A stretch of 64,000 nucleotides of DNA from JAHEGP01 sp963751595 (lineage in GTDB: Bacteria; Pseudomonadota; Gammaproteobacteria; Pseudomonadales; JAHEGP01): positions 124,001 through 188,000 of the forward strand of contig CAVVVC010000007.1 of NCBI GenBank assembly GCA_963751595.1, in the 5' to 3' direction. Both the position numbers and the translations under genes were made by a program. Positions 63,207 to 64,000 of the stretch are shown in pieces; the first letter of the stretch is position 1, and each line of letters opens with the position of its first letter. The notes below the pieces were generated by a model that ran no database searches, was not told the origin of the DNA, and saw nothing but the letters and a program-made list of their open reading frames with translations.

Positions 63207-63698
63207 ATGGCGGAAAACTTCAAGGTGCTTATCCGGGTGCGGTACGCCGAGTGCGACGCGCAGCAAGTGGTTTTCAATGCGCGTTACGCTGACTACGTGG
63301 ACCTGGCGGCAACGGAATACCTGCGGGTGTTGTTCGGTGGCTACGAGCGTTTGCTGGAGCAGGGCGTTGATACCCAGGTAGTGCGACTGGCCGTCGACTG
63401 GAAATCCGCCGCCCGCTTCGATGACATCCTCGAAATCGGCATAGAAACCGCCCATATCGGAAACTCATCGTTTGCGCTAAAGCTGGGCTTTCGCCACTAT
63501 GAGTCCAGGCGGGTGATCGCCAGCGCCGAAATCGTTTACGTCACGGTAACGCCCCTCGAACACCGCAAGCAATCCCTGCCCGGGTTTTTTCGCACCGCAT
63601 TGGAATCGGGAGGGCGCGACCAGGGCATGGACTACTCCGGTGCCGGGTTGCTGGCCGCCCAGCCAACGCCGCCGGCTCGGGCCACTGCCACTGAATAG
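63207..63698 (+). CDS. 4HBT-type acyl-CoA thioesterase
   Basis: 163 residues from ATG 63207. Hot-dog signature RVRYAECDAQQVVFNARYADY with the Asp of the 4-hydroxybenzoyl-CoA thioesterase group (CDAQQVVFN), and VDWKSAARFDDIL. A fourth thioester-acting protein in the window. Followed 11 nt later by a CPXCG gene. Confidence 0.9.
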   Translation: MAENFKVLIRVRYAECDAQQVVFNARYADYVDLAATEYLRVLFGGYERLLEQGVDTQVVRLAVDWKSAARFDDILEIGIETAHIGNSSFALKLGFRHYESRRVIASAEIVYVTVTPLEHRKQSLPGFFRTALESGGRDQGMDYSGAGLLAAQPTPPARATATE

Positions 63699-63709
63699 GA
63701 GCCAGAGCT

Positions 63710-63901
63710 TTGCAGGAACTGCGAGAGTGCCGGGTAAGCTGTCCTTATTGCGGTGAACCCCTGTCGATTCTTGTGGATGGCTCTGTGCAGCAGCAGGAGT
63801 ATATCGAGGACTGTCAGGTATGCTGTCGTCCGATGACTATCAGGGTTGAGCTGACCTATAATGGCGACGCCTCGGTGCTTGCGCTGCACGAAGACGAGTA
63901 A
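63710..63901 (+). CDS. CPXCG motif-containing cysteine-rich small protein
   Basis: 63 residues. Four zinc-ligand-type cysteines: CPYCG (positions about 11-15) and CQVCCRP later, the CPXCG family pattern. Starts at TTG 63710, preceded by AGGAG, which decides a non-ATG start. Likely a zinc-ribbon protein in the cytoplasm. Function unknown. Confidence 0.85.
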   Translation: MQELRECRVSCPYCGEPLSILVDGSVQQQEYIEDCQVCCRPMTIRVELTYNGDASVLALHEDE

Positions 63902-63978
63902 ACACCAGGGGGCCACGCAAATCCGGGGCAGGCGATGCAGAATCAGTCGCAATCGCTTCCAGCCCACGCCAGCAAAAC

Positions 63979-64000
63979 AGAGGAGAACAATATGGCGAAT
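63979..64000 (+). CDS. Start of a further gene, cut by the window edge
   Basis: An excellent AGAGGAG ribosome-binding site (63979-63985) is followed after 6 nt by ATG 63992 and two more codons (Ala, Asn). The gene itself is outside the window. Confidence 0.45.

Noticed and set aside
1..64000. CRISPR array, prophage, IS element or rRNA
   Set aside because: No regular direct repeats, integrase/transposase motifs or rRNA-like sequence were seen in any reading frame.

Overview
The window reads as chromosomal DNA of a GC-rich, aerobic, probably marine gammaproteobacterium. The RND, Mla/MCE, PqiC-like, MoxR/Bat, DesC-like desaturase and DUF502 genes, together with typical proteobacterial tRNA-Gly(CCC), suggest the Cellvibrionales/Halieaceae or a relative. 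That placement is inference from gene content, not from a marker gene. No integrase, IS element, CRISPR array, rRNA or prophage was seen. Genes are tightly packed, with many 1-14 nt overlaps inside operons.

Layout. 1-3.8 kb: the end of gcvT and all of gcvP (glycine cleavage). 4.0-8.3 kb: a four-gene operon of a DUF3348 protein, a MotA/TolQ/ZorA-like channel with a long coiled-coil tail (DUF802), a MotB/ZorB-like OmpA protein and a DUF2894 protein. It looks like an ion-driven motor of unknown purpose and is the best candidate for an undescribed system. 8.3-14.3 kb: DUF2238 membrane protein, beta-carbonic anhydrase, nitronate monooxygenase-like flavoprotein, SprT-like metalloprotein and an exported PHP-domain hydrolase. 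14.3-18.5 kb (minus): a glutamine amidotransferase and an MCE lipid transport operon (STAS-permease fusion, ATPase, MCE protein, lipoprotein). 18.7-21.5 kb: GltS-type symporter and a TAXI-domain lipoprotein. 21.5-27.9 kb (minus): a complete MoxR-DUF58-DUF4381-BatA-BatB/TPR-BatD operon.

28.1-34.1 kb: a glycoconjugate or capped-metabolite cluster (GNAT, ATP-grasp and flippase on plus; PaaK-like adenylating enzyme and GT4 glycosyltransferase on minus). 34.2-40.1 kb: outer-membrane protein, tRNA-Gly, alkaline phosphatase, acyl-CoA dehydrogenase and small membrane or secreted proteins. 40.1-47.8 kb (minus): RND pump with its adaptor, then pgl, zwf and a short-form gnd, giving an oxidative pentose-phosphate operon that produces NADPH. 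48.0-53.4 kb: transglutaminase-like protein, thioesterases, a membrane-anchored esterase, DUF1330, a frameshifted gene and a His-rich barrel protein. 53.4-56.5 kb (minus): glucokinase, an active GapA and, translationally coupled upstream of it, a GAPDH paralogue that has lost the catalytic cysteine and several substrate/NAD residues. 56.9-64 kb: a barrel protein, fatty-acid desaturase, Na/phosphate symporter, BtrH-like protein, DUF6524, a second 4HBT thioesterase and a CPXCG zinc-ribbon protein.

Functionally, glucokinase, zwf, pgl, gnd and gapA form a scattered central-carbon set. MCE transport, desaturase, thioesterases and acyl-CoA dehydrogenase point to active lipid handling.
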